Source: Sanderia malayensis (taxonomy: Eukaryota; Cnidaria; Scyphozoa; Semaeostomeae; Pelagiidae). From it: DNA of 64,000 nucleotides. The notes below the pieces were generated by a model. The model saw only the letters and a program-made list of their open reading frames with translations, searched no databases and was not told where the DNA came from. Shown here piece after piece: positions 12,393 to 23,861 of the stretch; within the stretch, counting starts at the first letter, position 1, and each line of letters begins with the position of its first letter. Both the position numbers and the translations under genes were made by a program. Where the stretch lies: NCBI GenBank assembly GCA_013076295.1, contig RQOL01000532.1, positions 4,402,001-4,466,000 on the forward strand, read 5' to 3'.

Positions 12393-12657
12393 CATCTGGA
12401 TATTTTGCCCTAGAAGCAAAACTGCTTGGCGTGTGTTGGAGAAACGACATCTCTTTACCTGCATTATATCAAAAGTTCTCTTTCAGACATAATTCATTTA
12501 TAATTAATTCAAATCGATTATTTAATTCAGCCAAGTACCTAACAGAAATACATAACTAATTCAAATTTCTATGTTTGATAAAATGTGAAACTAGCAAAAG
12601 AGGCAACGTGTCTAACCACAACTCAAATCGCAATACTTGAATAGAATTAATAATCAG

Positions 12658-13208
12658 CTATAGAGCTATACCGTATATATTTAACAACACACGATTGTGG
12701 TGAGAACGAACGCAGTTGCCAACTGCTAGCATGCTATAATTATGCTTTGGTGCATCATCAGCGAGATGCTTCAAATATCTACTTCTCATGGACTGCAGTG
12801 GATGCTTTGTTACCTTCACGAAAAACATGCAACAAATACATCCATCCATGCAATCACACAAATACATGATGAATAATGAAATACATCTGTTGTAGAGAGC
12901 CTGCAAACTTCGAACAATGTTAATGCATTGTTTCATCTTACCTGATTCTCTTGCAGGACACAGCACAGCTGGTCTTGTATAAGTGATGTTGCATCACATG
13001 ACAAAACATTGGAATATTGGCAACAAACATCACATGTGAATCCATGCTTGTCTTGCTTGTAGTCAATTTCCAGAAGATTTAAAACGGCATACAAAGAAAA
13101 TCTCCATTGCTGATAACTCAGGAATTTACTTGAATTAATCCCTGCAGCATGAAGATTAAGCTTCCACTTCACATAATGTCCCACCAAACTACAACTAAAG
13201 CACAACAC
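12658..13208 (-). other. Possible gene or transposon exons with Cys-rich motif
   Basis: Two overlapping minus-strand frames. 12933-13208 reads KFLSYQQWRFSLYAVLNLLE then GFTCDVCCQYSNVLSCDATS, a C-x2-C block followed by CDATS. It is bounded by a plausible acceptor (about 13190) and donor (GTAAGA at about 12950). 12658-12966 is less convincing. The CxxC...CDATS pattern recalls Cys-rich transposon-associated proteins often seen in cnidarian genomes, but the match is from memory and weak. Confidence 0.3.
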
Positions 13209-13257
13209 AATTAGAAACTTTTAGTGAAGAGCTAATAACTTTATTTAATTTACTAGC

Positions 13258-14060
13258 CGGGGGTGCTCGCATTCGCTCGCTTCCCGGAGGGGGCAAGTGA
13301 AAAAAACTTAATGCGGTAGGCGTACAACGCTCATGCCCCTTTCAACCCCACGTACGATGGGTTAGCTCGCTACGCTCGCCTGTGGTTGACGCACTTCGTG
13401 CGCTGCATTCGCTTACGCTCATGCCCCTTTCAACAACGCTCATGCCCCTTTCAACCCCACGCACAATAGGTTAGCTCGCTACGCTCGCCTGTGGTTGGCG
13501 GACATCGTGCGCTGCATTCGCTAAGGCGGGCAACACAAATATGTTATGTTAGTGTCATCTTGAACTCAAATTTTCGGTCGGGCGGTCGGTCGGCATAAAA
13601 TTTTCTTGATTTTTTCGAAATATTTAAAAAATGGGCCTAAATTTGAAAAATCTTCCAATCGAAGGAATTTTAAAACTAGGCCTACACCTGATTCGAAGTT
13701 CAGATAGCCATTTTTATTTTGGAAGCATGCACGAAGTTACACAAAAGTTACACGTATTATAAAACTTTTCAATTCAGACAGCGAAACATTTTTCTTTTAT
13801 ATTTCGTGTTCACACATCATCTGAAAAGGATGTCATTTTAAATGACGCCCGACCCAAAAATCCGGATTTTTTTGTTTAGAATTATGGTCGGTCGGGTGAC
13901 ACTAACATAACATATTTGTGTTGCCCGCCTAACGCTCATGCCCCTTTCAACCCCACATACACTGGGTTAGCTCGCTATGCTCGCCTATGGTTGCCGCACT
14001 TCGTGCGCTGCATTCGCTAACGCTCATGCCTCTGCCTACTCTTCTTACTACGGTTTGGCT
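13258..14060. repeat. GCTCGC-rich interspersed/tandem repeat block
   Basis: Starts ACTAGCCGGGGGTGCTCGCA and holds repeated modules. CGCTCATGCCCCTTTCAACC is present near 13330, 13410, 13437 and 13933. GCTCGCTACGCTCGCCTGTG occurs near 13366 and 13473 with a variant near 13971, each followed by CGCACTTCGTGCGCTGCATT or a variant. The modules are short palindromes (GCTCGC/GCGAGC, CGCACttcGTGCG) and are GC-rich against AT-rich surroundings. The block is interrupted by a MITE at 13525-13929. It has no coding potential. Confidence 0.7.
13525..13929. mobile_element. Harbinger-like MITE with perfect 33-bp inverted repeats
   Basis: A 405-bp element starting GGCGGGCAACACAAATATGT and ending with the exact complement; the match is perfect for 33 bp. 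It is flanked by TAA on both sides (13522-13524 and 13930-13932). The uninterrupted repeat module nearby reads GCTAACGCTC, which confirms that TAA was duplicated on insertion. A 3-bp TWA-type duplication points to PIF/Harbinger. Sub-terminal GGTCGG motifs are inverted too. There is no transposase, so it is non-autonomous. Confidence 0.85.
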
Positions 14061-15042
14061 CGCTCTGCTCAACTGATAATCGCGTGTCATAATTTGTTTA
14101 TTTAAACTTTGACTTTGTTTACATTAGGCCTAGCGTCACAGTATGCCGAAGCAACAACGGCCGTCTCATACTGCAAAAACTAAAACTATCTCACTCAAAA
14201 AACAAAAAAAAGCTATCACCTGTGTTCTCGATTGTTTCCTGTAATTTTCCAGAGGTCTCTCAAACAATTAGCAAGTCTTTACAAAGATAATTCAGGTCGT
14301 AAAATACTTTGAAAGCCGCCGAGTTTTCCTTTGTGTGCAAAACAAAAACACGCGTCTTCTCCAAAAGTACCTGCTGCTCAACCCGAGGGCAAATTTGCAT
14401 GATAACGAAAAACGCGTGACTGTTGCGAAAGAACCAATCAAATTGCAGCAAAAGGCAAAACGGGTCACATGAACAGCGAATGCTTTGTTCGAAAATGGAT
14501 TTCCCGACGCGAATTTGGAAGTTTCGCCAGCGCAAACCGTCGTTTTTTCGTGATAGCCAATTAAGCGAACTTAAACAAAAAATTTTCTAACCTTTTAGTC
14601 GAAACTGTAAGCTCTCATATACACTAGGGTTCCAAAAGTATTGCAACGCCTGATGAAAAATGGTGTCTGGAAGTGACCGTAGGCCTGAGCAAGAAAATTT
14701 ACATAACAATCTTAAAATACCAAACGGGTTTCAATAGCAAATTTCTTTAGCAGAAATATACTCAAAATTTCATACATTTTCAAATGAAAACATAGTTTAA
14801 ACTATATCATATTGCTTTACAATAATATTAAAAGAAAACTGCGAAAAGGTCCCTTAAAATGTTTACGAAAATTTATCGAAGTGGAGTACTAAAACGCCAA
14901 TAATTAAAATTGCTTTCACTCAAAGCCACGCAAATTCTCTCTCATTTAAAGAGAATGTTTGAAAATTTTGAAAAATATAAAAAATTTTCATGTAACTGTC
15001 TTGACCTTTTAGAATTCAATGTTTAAGTCTTTGTTTATCATC
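14061..15042. other. Non-genic stretch with dispersed repeat copy 1
   Basis: About 14625-15030 resembles sequence in a UROC1 intron (41270-41640). Shared blocks include GGTTTCAATAG, TTTAAACTAT(A/G)TCATATTG, AAAAGAAAACTG and ATTCTCTCTCATTTAAA. This is a dispersed repeat family of unknown class. A 91-codon minus-strand frame at 14260-14535 is not recognised. Confidence 0.5.
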
Positions 15043-16473
15043 TTAGGAATGTGATTGGACAAAACCTATTTTTCCATAATTTTTTTTCAGAGTAAAAAAA
15101 GGAAGATTAAGACCACGAATACATAAAATAATTGCTTTGACAAGAGCAAAGCTAATTTTACGCCGCATCCAAGCCTTGATGAGGCTGTAGTTGTGTTTCC
15201 TCTTATCAGCTATCATTTCTGACAAACGGGAGTAGAATTTCTTGGCTTCATGACCCATTCCACCAGTGGCTGATATCACAATCGGAGTGAAGCTACCATG
15301 CTCAACATCCAGAATTCTGTCATTATAGGCACGTCTTTTCTCACACTCATTTATCTCATAAGACTTTGATATTTCTTGAGAGCAGTACCGGTTGGCAGTT
15401 GGGTTAAAAACCCTTATGTCGAAAAATGCCACCTGTCCTGTCTGCCAGAAACCTCGAGCGCTGATATCAGACCTTGCCTCATCACTGATGTTGACATTCG
15501 AGCTAAATGCTTCACCCGTGAGTGGTTGAAGTGCCGGCTCTAATCTCACGCCTTTGCAAACTTCACCAAGGAGAAGTGCGTACCTGGTTATGCCTTTGTG
15601 AGATGCATCCACCCTTTTTACAGGAAAGAGCATGCTGTATGTTGAACCTATTACCACATTCACAGTTTTCAGGAACACGATCAAGAAACCATCCATACCG
15701 GATTTTAATTGAGTCCCAAAATTGCTGTTTTGTAAGGACAAATCCTTCTTCTTTCAAAGGTAGTGTTGTCAGCCAAATGGAGGCACCAACTTCTCTGGAA
15801 AGATCGTTAAGACGTTTCTCTTGCTCATGCATCGAGGCTCTCAATTCGATCAGTCTCTTGTTGTTACGTTGAAATCGTTCAGATTTTATCTTAAGTTTGA
15901 TTTCTTTGGATGCATTTTCAGCCTCAAGATTCCTTTTCTGATTAAAGATGTTCTGCCGTAAAGACTTTGTAGCGTCAGGAAAGTATCCAAATTTCGGACC
16001 AAGTTCAATCAGATTTTCCCACCGGTTTTTTAAATTTATAAGACTACCAGCAGCAGTGACATCATCAGCATAAGCAGCAGATTTAGTTGGTAATGAAATT
16101 TCCAATAGCGTGAGGATCATTGGGATAACGGCTATGGCGTATATTGAAATTGAAACTGGATCTCCCTGAGTCGTACCTTCTGAAGACTTGATTTAAACGT
16201 CTCCAATAACAAACAATCTGGATGGCACGGTATCAGTTGGTTACGAATAGAGCAAGAGGAAGACAAAGAACTCTGATGTTATGAAGAAAAACTTTGCGAT
16301 TCACCGCATTAAAAGCGTTGAAGCATCAACGAGTAAAACCGCCTCCGTTTCCTCCTCATCATATATGGACTTCATGGCATGTATAAGTGCCTCACAACCA
16401 GCATCTGGGGCGGATCCAGGAAAAAGAATGAGTATAGCTCAGGGGTCTGGGGCAAAGTCTGAGGAAAATTTTT

Positions 16474-16507
16474 ATAGACCACGCCCTTTAAACAGGGCGT
16501 GGTCTAT
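16474..16507. repeat. Perfect 14-bp stem, 6-base loop hairpin
   Basis: ATAGACCACGCCCT, loop TTAAAC, then AGGGCGTGGTCTAT. It lies near the left end of the hAT-like element and is probably a sub-terminal palindrome of it. Confidence 0.85.
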
Positions 16508-17747
16508 GTAAATAAAAATATGGAGAGAACACTAGTGAGCTTCTTCGTTACTAAACAAATTATAGGCAGCCTAGGGGAGTAGGATTGAGAAGATGGTATT
16601 TTCATTTGCAGCTTGCTTTCCATTAAGAGATTGACCATAAATAATTGGATGGTTGGCATAATACTCTGCATTCCTAAACATTTCTATGGAAGTTAGATTT
16701 CATAGACAGGCACATAAGCTATTATTACATATTAATGATATAGAGCATGCATTATATTAGCAATTTCCATCTCTATCATCAGATGGAGATAATATTTATA
16801 GGTTTATATAGGGATCATCTGGATAAGCTCATCAATATATGGGGTGCTCATAAGAGATGGGAAGGTACTATTGTACAGTTAAGAATGGACACAAAATTCA
16901 TAATGAAAGTCACTCTGTCTCACAGTCTCCATTGCCATTCAGAAAGACAAATGCCACCATCTTGTGAATGTGCTAGGCCATCGTATTACACTGTTCAAAT
17001 TAATAAAGATCTGTAAAAACTTGCCTTTTTATGTCATAACCTTACTAACTTTCTATTATCCTGCTGGTTTCTCTGCCTTTCTGAAGGGTCTGGATTGCCT
17101 AACACACTCACAAGATGGTCGTTTTCCTTCGCCATTTTGAATTAACAGAAGAAAGTGAACTATTGTTTTGAGGTTGAATGAAATGAAACACAACACAACA
17201 ACAACAATCTGAGCCAACTTGTCATTTCAATTGGCCGCAAGCCGATCAATGTTCTGATAGGCTCTGATTGGCTTGCTATAGTCAAAACATGCCCTGATTG
17301 GTTTGCTATAGTCAAGAGGAGCTACAACCGATTACCAAAGGCTCGCCGCCATCACATGATTGGTTTGCTACACTCTACAACTGCCCAGCAATTGGATCGC
17401 TACACTCGAAAGAATTTTTTCAGTCTTCAGAAGGATTTTTTAAGGCTCAGGGGCCAAGTTAGTGTTGCCGCAATAATTCATGGCAGGCCCTTTGCTAAGG
17501 ACCCTGGCCTCTGAGCCGAAAAAGACTAAGAAATTGGCAAGCCGGGGCCGGGGTTGCGAATACCGATAGGCTTATAAAGATTTTATTAGCAGCCTTAAAT
17601 TTTACGAGAAATGCCTGGGGGGTGTTCAAGAAGAAATATTAATTAAACTATTTTTGATTTTGTTCTATATTCAATCCTTGGTTTGCCAATGTTTTAAATC
17701 ACATTGCATTTACATTTCTCATCTCAATGGTATCTCGTCACAGATTT

Positions 17748-17769
17748 GACTGTAGCTCGAGCTACAGTC
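17748..17769. repeat. Perfect 22-bp palindrome centred on CTCGAG
   Basis: Half-site GACTGTAGCTC is followed directly by its complement with no loop. It sits close to the right end of the hAT-like element, mirroring the hairpin near the left end. Confidence 0.85.
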
Positions 17770-18542
17770 GATACAGTCTGGATCCGCCCCTGCTTGGCCT
17801 GCGCAGATTTGCAAGGAACCAACTGAATAAGCTATGTCTTGTTTCAGAAGAGATGTCACGACTTTTCCAGCAATTCGTCTAAGAATTTCTCCAACACCAA
17901 TCGGGCGTAATCCAGGATTTTTATCCAGAGGTATTAGCCTACAAGCCAATAAAGCTTCAAGTGATGACTGTTCTACCTTAACTGTGCAGAGCTTTTTTAT
18001 TGCAAATGCAAAAGCATTACAAAGATTTTCACTAGCATCACCGAAAGAGTGGACGTTAATATTCTTCTCCAACCTTCACCATCCATACCTGAAGGACCAG
18101 ATTCGCCTTTAGTTCTGATAGCAGCTTTTCGCACCGATTCTCCCGATATCTCCTCGAATTTAACTGGGTGAATAGATGACACAATATCATCAAATAAGAC
18201 TTCACTTGCAGCCTTTTTAGCCTCGGGATGCTTCAATTTCAGACTATTCAAAGTAGATGCATTCAGAGGAAGAATGTTATTCTGCATATTGTCTGATAAC
18301 AGTTTTATGGCACCATTTACATTCCCCTTTTGCATTTCAGAAGCAAACTTTTTTGAGATTTCAGCAATATTGTTTGACTTCTTAAAACTTTTGAGGTTTG
18401 CTTGTATGGTATTTCCTTCTAGTAAAAGATCTTTCAAGTTACCTTCATTCCATAAATTTAAACGTCTTTCCAATGCCTTCAGGTGATCATTCGATTTACT
18501 ATGTTTCGAAGGCTTCTGAAGAAGGAGATTGGTCATCACCAT

Positions 18543-20821
18543 TATAGCGTTAAAGGCGATCGACTTGAGTGGAGTATCTTGTACCCAAGCATTTAAAAGT
18601 CTAGTTGTTTCTTCAATATAGCGCTTATACCAGCTTTACCCGTCGGCAATAAGAACAAGTTCTTTCTCCAGAAAACCACTTGCTCATACGCAGCATGAAG
18701 ATCTTCTTCAAATACTTTATCATCTACTTCACCTCATTTATATTTGATGTCACGAGCAAGAATGGGCTCAGGAAGAATTCGAATTGCATCCACATCACAA
18801 GAACTTGTTGCGTCAGAGCGAATCCATATCCATCCAAACTACGGCTTTATGAAACAGAAAAGCATTTAAAACGGCAACAAATGTCTTGAAAAAAACTTTC
18901 AGCTAACAACAAATATATTCCAGTAATGTTACGAAAGTGTTCGGCAACAAAAAAAATAAAAAAAAACAGAAATTTTGCACCCCTTTTAAAAACACTCTCT
19001 GGCGACGCCTGGTTGAAAAAAACTTTTCCATAATAAATGTTAGTAGAGGCACACCTGCATCTTTTTAGCGTTGAATACCAAGCTTGGTTATACAAAAGAT
19101 GTCAAAAAAGGTCCAAGAAATTTAAATGCTCATTTTCAAGTTCCTCCACGAATTTTGAAAAGTGACAAAAAACAGATATCTACTGGTGTTGAATGGTTAA
19201 AGTTTTTGTTGCCGGAGTATGGGCATTACGGGCATGTCCACAAAAACACATCTTTTAGTCGGAAAATTTTCCCTTTTGTCCACCCCCCCCCGGCTAAAAA
19301 TTTCTATCTACGCCATTTCTTGTTGGTCATAATAATAAATAATGATAATAATATAATAATGGTAAAAACGAGCATATCCGCTACTAGTGTGGTTCTTCAA
19401 ATCTCAAAGGAAAGGATAGTTAATATTCACAAGTTAAAATGGCAAAAAATACATGCGTAACACTCATTACTTTCAGACATCAAAACACCCTGATTGACTA
19501 CCAGCCGACCGCGCAGGGATCGAATTCGCTTGGTGACTAGTGTCCAGTCTGCATTTTAACTGCTTTGTTGCCATGAAAGTTGACTCTCGGGCTTGTTCAT
19601 CAGATATCACGAGAAATTAAGTTTTAAAGTATAAGCAATGCCCTGTCGTCTATTGTTGCAATGCAAGAGCCAAGACGGGCCCGTGGCTTGACGTCAATTT
19701 GATGATTATTTCCATACTTAATTGTACCTGCGATATTGATTGGTTATACACAGGCTATTATACACCAGATACACGTTGTAGGGATACACTAGATTACGAC
19801 AGATTATGCATCGGCCTTAAATTATATTTCGAGACCTACAGTTTACAAACAAGAAGTCCTTGTCTACACGTTGTATATTTAAGCATAAATAATGAGTTCT
19901 CCTTTCATTATCTATGATTTAACCACAGGCATGCGCAGATTGATACAATTACGCGAAAAACAATAGACTTGTGCAATGAGGGGGAGGGGGGTCACAGAAT
20001 AGGGAAAGCCTTCTTTCTCTTTTCTGTGTTAGTCTCATTGTAGGATTTATGACCTATTGTTGTTCACACAACACAACAAAGGGTGTAGAACATCCAAGTG
20101 ATGCATAAACACAAAAAGTCAACAATGCTAAAGCAGGAAATGTACTATGCCAAAATGCTTCAATACAGAACAGCCAACATGAAAAACAGTTTCAACTTAA
20201 ATTTCCTGCTCAAATAAATCTATGTACAAAGATAAAAGCTCAAAAAAACAATTACTGTAAACCCTCAAATAGTAAGTCCAATTCTGGCAAGCATTTGCAA
20301 GGGATTTCAGCTCAAGCATCAAGATATCAAATTTGCATAGTGAATATATTGCAAAAAGCAATATTTTTGAACCAGTAACTTTACTAATTGATTACATAGT
20401 ACATCTTCCATAAAGCTTTATATGAAATAAAAACTTTTGTTTTCCAAACAAGCCCCTTGGTGCCAATTTCAGGATTTAGGATACCAACAGGGACTGAAAC
20501 TATTAAACAAACAACAAAATAAGTTTAAAATACTGGGGACAAGATCTGTGCCAATGTGTGACACAGAAAATCTTGTAGGATCATATCAGTATCATATAGG
20601 TTTCATGCCTTCATAACACTAACACTGCTAAAAATTCCCAGCTTTATCAAGATTACTTGTGGTGTTCCATTGCTAACAAAACTCTTCGGTATTGCCAATA
20701 TCATTTGAAAGCTAATGAAATGCTTGAATGAGAGAAAAGAATACTCTTTGTACAATTGAAAAAAGAAAGCCCCAGTTGGTTGAATAATTATAATAATAAT
20801 AAGAGGAAAACCAAGATAGAG
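18543..20821. other. Intergenic stretch, no gene recognised
   Basis: 18543-19150 may contain further decayed 5' parts of the RT element. 19260-19315 has C-rich sequence of the kind left by hAT fragments, and 19330-19365 is an ATA-type microsatellite. The plus-strand frame at 19071-19460 has no recognisable content. 20060-20821 is AT-rich and is probably the 3' UTR and flank of DCAF7. Confidence 0.5.
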
Positions 20822-21877
20822 TTAGACACGAAGGATCTCCAAGTGACTTCCATAGCAGATTGCAATCCAATCAGGTTGATTTGAAGCCCATTGAATCTGG
20901 TTGATCTCTCCTTCCGCAGTGTATGCTAGAATAGGATCCTCAATAGCACTTGGCATCTGCTGAATGTCCCATATCAATGCCTGTTGGTCATCTCCAGCAG
21001 TGCAAATGTGACATGAAGAATGTGGTGCCCATGCAATGCCATTCACTGATGCTCTGTGATTGCTAAGTCTTGCAACAGGGGTACATGGAACTCTCATATC
21101 AAGTATGATCACTTCAAGGCTATCAAGGCCAAATGTTGCAAGGTAATTTGCATCTTGTTTGTTCCATGAAAGCCTTAAAAGTGATGTGTGCTGTGGATCT
21201 TCATAAATTATTGTAGAATGTTCAAGATGTCGTAGATCAAACATGCGAACAGACCCATCAGCTCCCACTGAGGCAAACAAGTCTCTGCCACCACAAGCAC
21301 GACTGAATGCAATGTCATAGACTTCTTTATCATGTGCAATTAACTGGGTTTTAACATGTCCTTGAACCCTACCCAATGGCTGACCTGTTTCCAAGCCCCA
21401 TATGGTACAAGTGGTGTCAATACTGGAGGTACCCAACAGATTTGGATCAACCTCATTCCAATCGAATGATGTTAGTGGAGCACAATAGTCAGAGTTTTTG
21501 TTGTTATTTAACAGTGATTCCAATCTGACTCCCTCTGAGCCAACACGCCACACCCTTAGGTAATCTCCTGATGTGGCAACAAGGTCGGGGTAGTTTCCCT
21601 TGCTATCCGGAATCCAAATAATCTTGGTAGTAGGGTAGGGGTGGTCAAAAGTTGCCCGTGTAACAAAATCTCCACTTTCTTCATTCAGTTGAACTATCTG
21701 AACTTTGTTGCTGTATTCTTCAACAAAACTTCCCAAAGCGAGTCGGAAACGTTTGTCAGGGCGAACACTCCAGTTCATACCATATAAGGTCCAGGGGGCA
21801 TCGTACTTGTATATCTCCTTTCTCTTTCCACCTGCAAACATAGAAATTTGTGACGAAGTTCCTTGAGATACGGCCAT
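20822..21877 (-). CDS. DCAF7: DDB1- and CUL4-associated factor 7 (WDR68), single exon
   Basis: A 351-aa WD40 protein that acts as a scaffold for DYRK/HIPK kinases and as a CRL4 substrate receptor. It is almost identical to the vertebrate protein: KRKEIYKYDAPWTLYGMNWS near residue 18, RPDKRFRLALGSFVEEYSNK, SFDWNEVDPNLLGTSSIDTT, VYDIAFSRACGGRDLFASVG, SVNGIAWAPHSSCHICTAGD and the C-terminal end EILRV. The family is usually about 342 aa. This copy has a slightly longer N-terminus (MAVSQGTSSQISMFAGG) and a short deletion in the loop before GHVKTQLIAHDKE. The whole protein is one uninterrupted exon, unlike most neighbours, suggesting intron loss or an old retrocopy. The intact frame argues for a working gene. 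Confidence 0.97.
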   Translation of the reverse strand: MAVSQGTSSQISMFAGGKRKEIYKYDAPWTLYGMNWSVRPDKRFRLALGSFVEEYSNKVQIVQLNEESGDFVTRATFDHPYPTTKIIWIPDSKGNYPDLVATSGDYLRVWRVGSEGVRLESLLNNNKNSDYCAPLTSFDWNEVDPNLLGTSSIDTTCTIWGLETGQPLGRVQGHVKTQLIAHDKEVYDIAFSRACGGRDLFASVGADGSVRMFDLRHLEHSTIIYEDPQHTSLLRLSWNKQDANYLATFGLDSLEVIILDMRVPCTPVARLSNHRASVNGIAWAPHSSCHICTAGDDQQALIWDIQQMPSAIEDPILAYTAEGEINQIQWASNQPDWIAICYGSHLEILRV

Positions 21878-22404
21878 TTTTTTCAGACTAAATTCAGTAT
21901 CCGCAAATAACCAAGTCTCTTTCCTTCGTTCACCACGTATTTCGAATAGTTATAAATGAGAAAGATTGAATTAAGTATCAGCGTGCGACTTGACTAGGCC
22001 ACAAATAGTTGTTCAAAGCACGTGAAAGCTTTGTCGTTAAACTAAGATCGGTGTCATATTTACAGCTTAAGTATCCAGAAGTTTTCCTTCAAATGTGTTG
22101 CAGTCTATCCCTGCATTGCCGGGTTTATGTCTGCGGTAATCTGACTGTAGGATGCAAAATGTAAACTGCTGTTATGAAGAGAAACTTTCAACAAAGCACA
22201 CAATTTTAAAAAAGCTAACATAATCATGACAATCATCTTTGCTGTTCGTTGAGTTATTCCCAGGTCTCTTTCCACCACACCTACACCAATCCCAAACCCT
22301 CTATTCCATTCCATCCACCAAATTCATTTCATTTTCATTTATTATATTTTCTTTTGCTGTTTTGTGTGTGCAACAAAATTTCGTTTACTTATTTTGTTTG
22401 AATA
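21878..22404. promoter_or_regulatory. Divergent intergenic region between DCAF7 and FHIT
   Basis: About 527 bp separate the DCAF7 ATG (minus) from the FHIT ATG (plus), so both promoters must lie here or in unseen 5' exons. No TATA box at a convincing position. No coding content. Confidence 0.4.
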
Positions 22405-23861
22405 ATGGCGGCCATAGCTACAAAAAGTTTCAAATTTGGACAACATTTTATAAATGAAGGGGTTGTGTTTTTCAGGTCCAAATTATCCTTCGCTTTTGTT
22501 AATATCAAACCAGTCGTAAAAGGCCGTATCCTTACCAAAAATTTTGCCCTTTTTAAAAACTATTAAACTTAATATTGACTGCAAAATGCTGCTTTATGAA
22601 TGTTTGTCATGTTGATTGTATCATTTGCATTGCCCTAAAGGTTTGACCACTACTGTTTCACATTTTCAAACAATCCTTAACACTGTCACTGTACAGATGT
22701 ATTGGTGGCAACATTGAGGGACGCGCCGAGATTCTCTGATCTAAATGAAGATGAAGTTGCAGATCTCTTTGTCAGCGCACAAAAAGTATCGAAAATTATT
22801 GAGAAGGAATATGAAGCAACTTCACTTTCTATAGCTATTCAGGTTACTTTTGATTATACATTGCCTGCTGCTTCTTTGTTGTATAGCCTCCATGTTTTAT
22901 TTTAAGATCCTTTCTTTTTTCTTCTTTGTTATGTACCTTAAATTGGAGCCTTTGCTATTGTAGGATGGCCCTGAAGCTGGACAGACGGTCGAGGTAAGAA
23001 TATTCCACAAAATCAACCGTTATTTTATGAGAAACCTAGCTCAAGCCCGGCTAGTAAAAGTTTCTTAAATTTTCTATTGTTTTCTATTGTTAAGGAAAAC
23101 AATAGAACAAAGGAATATATTGTAATTTTGCACAAATTTTACTTCAAGTGGTTTCTTGAAAAAAAAACGTGTATGTTTCAAACAACTTGTGAAGAGTTGA
23201 CTGGACTAAACAGACTTAAATGCCTTGAGCAAGAACACTGAGTGTCTTGACAGAGACTTTTAGATTGTGTGTTCAACATCTCAAATTATCTTTTACAGCA
23301 TGTTCATGTTCATATATTGCCAAGAGTTGCAGGAGATTTTAAAAATAATGATGATATCTACAGAAAAGTAAGTTTAACATAATCAACTCTCCTCATGGCA
23401 GGTGTATAGAGCACACTGAAATTACGATATGGGACAAAGGTTTTTGGGACACTTGTGCTATATTTTCAGAAGCATGACAGAAGAAATTCAGTCGTAACTT
23501 TTGTCCACCATTGTAAACTAATCTGAAGTCATGTTATCTTCATTTCTGGTGATAAAAATAATCCTAACAGAAACATTGAGTTGCAAATGAAAAACATAGA
23601 AATCCTGTTTCCTAATACACATTGGACCAGAAGTTATCATTGTCATGAATATCTGGTTGTAGCAATATAAGTTCTTTGGTTTCCTGTTTGGGATGAATGC
23701 AATCATATAATTATGGTTTAAGGTTAAAGCTAAAGTTTTCTTTTTATCAGCTTCAAGAACATGATAAAGATTCAGGAGATAAGCCCTCAACATGGCAGGC
23801 AAGGACTCATGAAGATATGGCCTTGGAAGCTGCACAATTACGGTCAAACTTTTTAAAATAA
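22405..23861 (+). CDS. FHIT: Bis(5'-adenosyl)-triphosphatase, HIT family
   Basis: It hydrolyses diadenosine triphosphate to AMP and ADP and is a tumour-suppressor orthologue. Five exons with consistent phases: 22405-22525, 22697-22842, 22964-22993, 23299-23367 and 23751-23861, giving 158 aa (human about 147). The N-terminus [14 protein letters not shown] matches the family start. The hallmark [10 protein letters not shown] is its own 30-bp exon. The next exon opens with HVHVHILP, the histidine triad. [16 protein letters not shown] ends the protein. The first intron uses donor GTATCC right after the codon base that completes PVVKGH. All key HIT histidines are present, so the enzyme should be active. 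Confidence 0.95.

Larger units (their letters stand above)
16405..17792. mobile_element. hAT-like non-autonomous element nested in the RT pseudogene
   Basis: The ends read CTGGGGCGGATCCAG on the left and CTGGATCCGCCCCTG on the right, inverted copies of the common hAT terminus CAGGGGCGGATCCAG with one substitution on the left. It cuts the RT reading frame between CAGQA (minus strand, at about 17793) and AGCEALIHAM (from about 16404), so it inserted after the retroelement. A clean 8-bp duplication is not visible. No transposase frame is present. About 17210-17410 holds several degenerate copies of TGATTGGTTTGCTA. Confidence 0.65.
15043..18542 (-). pseudogene. Decayed reverse-transcriptase element, interrupted by a hAT-like insertion
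   Basis: Read on the minus strand from 18542 it encodes an RT-type polyprotein of a family common in cnidarian genomes. Blocks in order: PSGMDGEGWRR, ACRLIPLDKNPGLRPIGVGE, LRRIAGKVV, CAGQA; then, after a gap, EALIHAMKSIYDEEETEAVLL, GTTQGDPVSISIYAI and AAYADDVTAAGSL (the catalytic Asp pair). The C-terminal part has CECGNRFNIQHALSCKKGG, LEPALQPLTGEAFS, FFDIRVFNPTANRYC and VEHGSFTPIVIS. There are frameshifts near 18060 and 15720 and stops around 16130-16330. The gap at 16405-17792 is a nested element. I do not assign the exact retroelement clade. Confidence 0.8.

Noticed and set aside
11694..12450. Matching 79- and 103-codon proteins on opposite strands (MFRTS.YCFILIEPTNQC)
   Set aside because: They are generated by the inverted arms of the foldback element and have no homology to transposases.
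13330..14030. CRISPR-like spaced direct repeats
   Set aside because: Modules vary in spacing and order, contain palindromes and lie in a eukaryotic intergenic region; there are no cas genes.
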